Origin: Acetofilamentum sp.
Lineage (GTDB): Bacteria; Bacteroidota; Bacteroidia; Bacteroidales; JAFGUD01
Direction: 5' to 3'
Length of the DNA: 6,200 bases
Assembly (NCBI GenBank): GCA_020722645.1
Contig: DYKL01000219.1
Coordinates: 1 to 6,200 of the forward strand
The position numbers and the translations under genes are program-made. Of this stretch, positions 5,903-6,200 are shown one piece after another. The notes under the pieces are model-generated. The model did not search any database. It worked only from the letters and a program-made list of their open reading frames with translations, and had not been told where the DNA came from. Numbering within the stretch: position 1 is the stretch's first letter; each line of letters starts with the position of its first letter.

Positions 5903-6169
5903 CTATAGAATTTCTTTCAATGAAAAACCATTTTTGAGCAAATTATCAGTTTTTAAGAGTTCTTTAATACGTTTTGAGTCAATAATATTTAATTTTTCGT
6001 TAGCTTCAAAAATATTTAGTTTGTTTTCTCGCATTTCTTTTGCCAAATCAGATGCTTTGTTATAACCAACAAAGGGAATCAAAGCAGTAGTTATAGAAGG
6101 ACGTGCAAACAACTTGTCTTCAGCATTTTTAGTATTTACTTTTAGCGGATGTTTGCCCGAAAAAACAAG
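5903..6169 (-). pseudogene. C-terminal fragment of an aspartase/fumarase-superfamily lyase
   Basis: About 88 codons. Residues such as FARPSITTALIPFVGYNKAS match the C-terminal domain of the aspartase/fumarase superfamily, which begins with a (S/T)xxTALxPxxGY pattern. The rest (helical, ending LLKNGFSLKEIL) fits its usual end, and the natural stop TAG is at 5903-5905. The catalytic SS loop and the other active-site regions lie further upstream in these enzymes and are absent. The frame is closed by TAA at 6170-6172. Beyond it only 28 bases remain in the window, and their translation is not recognisable. No ATG precedes the domain. Aspartate ammonia-lyase is the likeliest parent, but fumarase or argininosuccinate lyase relatives are possible. 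A single nonsense change in a longer gene cannot be excluded from this window. Confidence 0.6.
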
Positions 6170-6200
6170 TTAAGTCTCTGTAAATAAATAAAATGACAGA

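Noticed and set aside
5871..6065. Plus-strand frame of 64 codons
   Set aside because: It is antisense to the lyase fragment, which has a recognisable domain, and it begins inside the palindromic leader.

Overview
The window is AT-rich and looks like the chromosome of a member of the Bacteroidota, probably Bacteroidales-like. Three things point there: promoters fit the TTG / TAnnTTTG (-33/-7) consensus, start codons have A-rich leaders instead of Shine-Dalgarno sites, and the protein families are typical (AAA_14/DUF4143 ATPase, NhaC antiporter, small secreted proteins). No rRNA, tRNA or CRISPR array is visible.

Layout. (1) 1-1425: a near-perfect head-to-tail duplication of about 718 bp. Each copy carries the same broken minus-strand N4/N6 DNA methyltransferase gene. 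(2) 1396-1546: a GC-richer element of about 150 bp with imperfect terminal inverted repeats and two strong inner hairpins that share the motif CAGGTG. (3) 1547-2044: a non-coding leader with a cluster of GCATTT motifs, ending in a good promoter. (4) 2045-3496: an intact nhaC-type sodium/proton antiporter, the only plus-strand gene. (5) 3500-3628: a 7-bp tandem array followed by an 8-bp tandem array. (6) 3629-3904: AT-rich non-coding DNA, most of it enclosed by a 12-bp inverted repeat. (7) 3905-4558, minus strand: a short, probably truncated, signal-peptide gene and a small secreted protein gene split by an in-frame TAA. (8) 4613-5818, minus strand: an intact AAA_14/DUF4143 ATPase, preceded by a duplicated palindromic leader (5809-5895). 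(9) 5903-6169: the C-terminal piece of an aspartase/fumarase-superfamily enzyme.

Only nhaC and the ATPase look intact. The other coding pieces are truncated, frameshifted, duplicated or interrupted, so this reads as an accessory region in decay with repeats and small elements at many junctions. I see no multi-gene pathway. The best candidates for something undescribed are the structured CAGGTG element and the duplicated palindromic leader of the ATPase gene. Some breaks could be sequencing or assembly errors, especially homopolymer length and a repeat touching the window edge.
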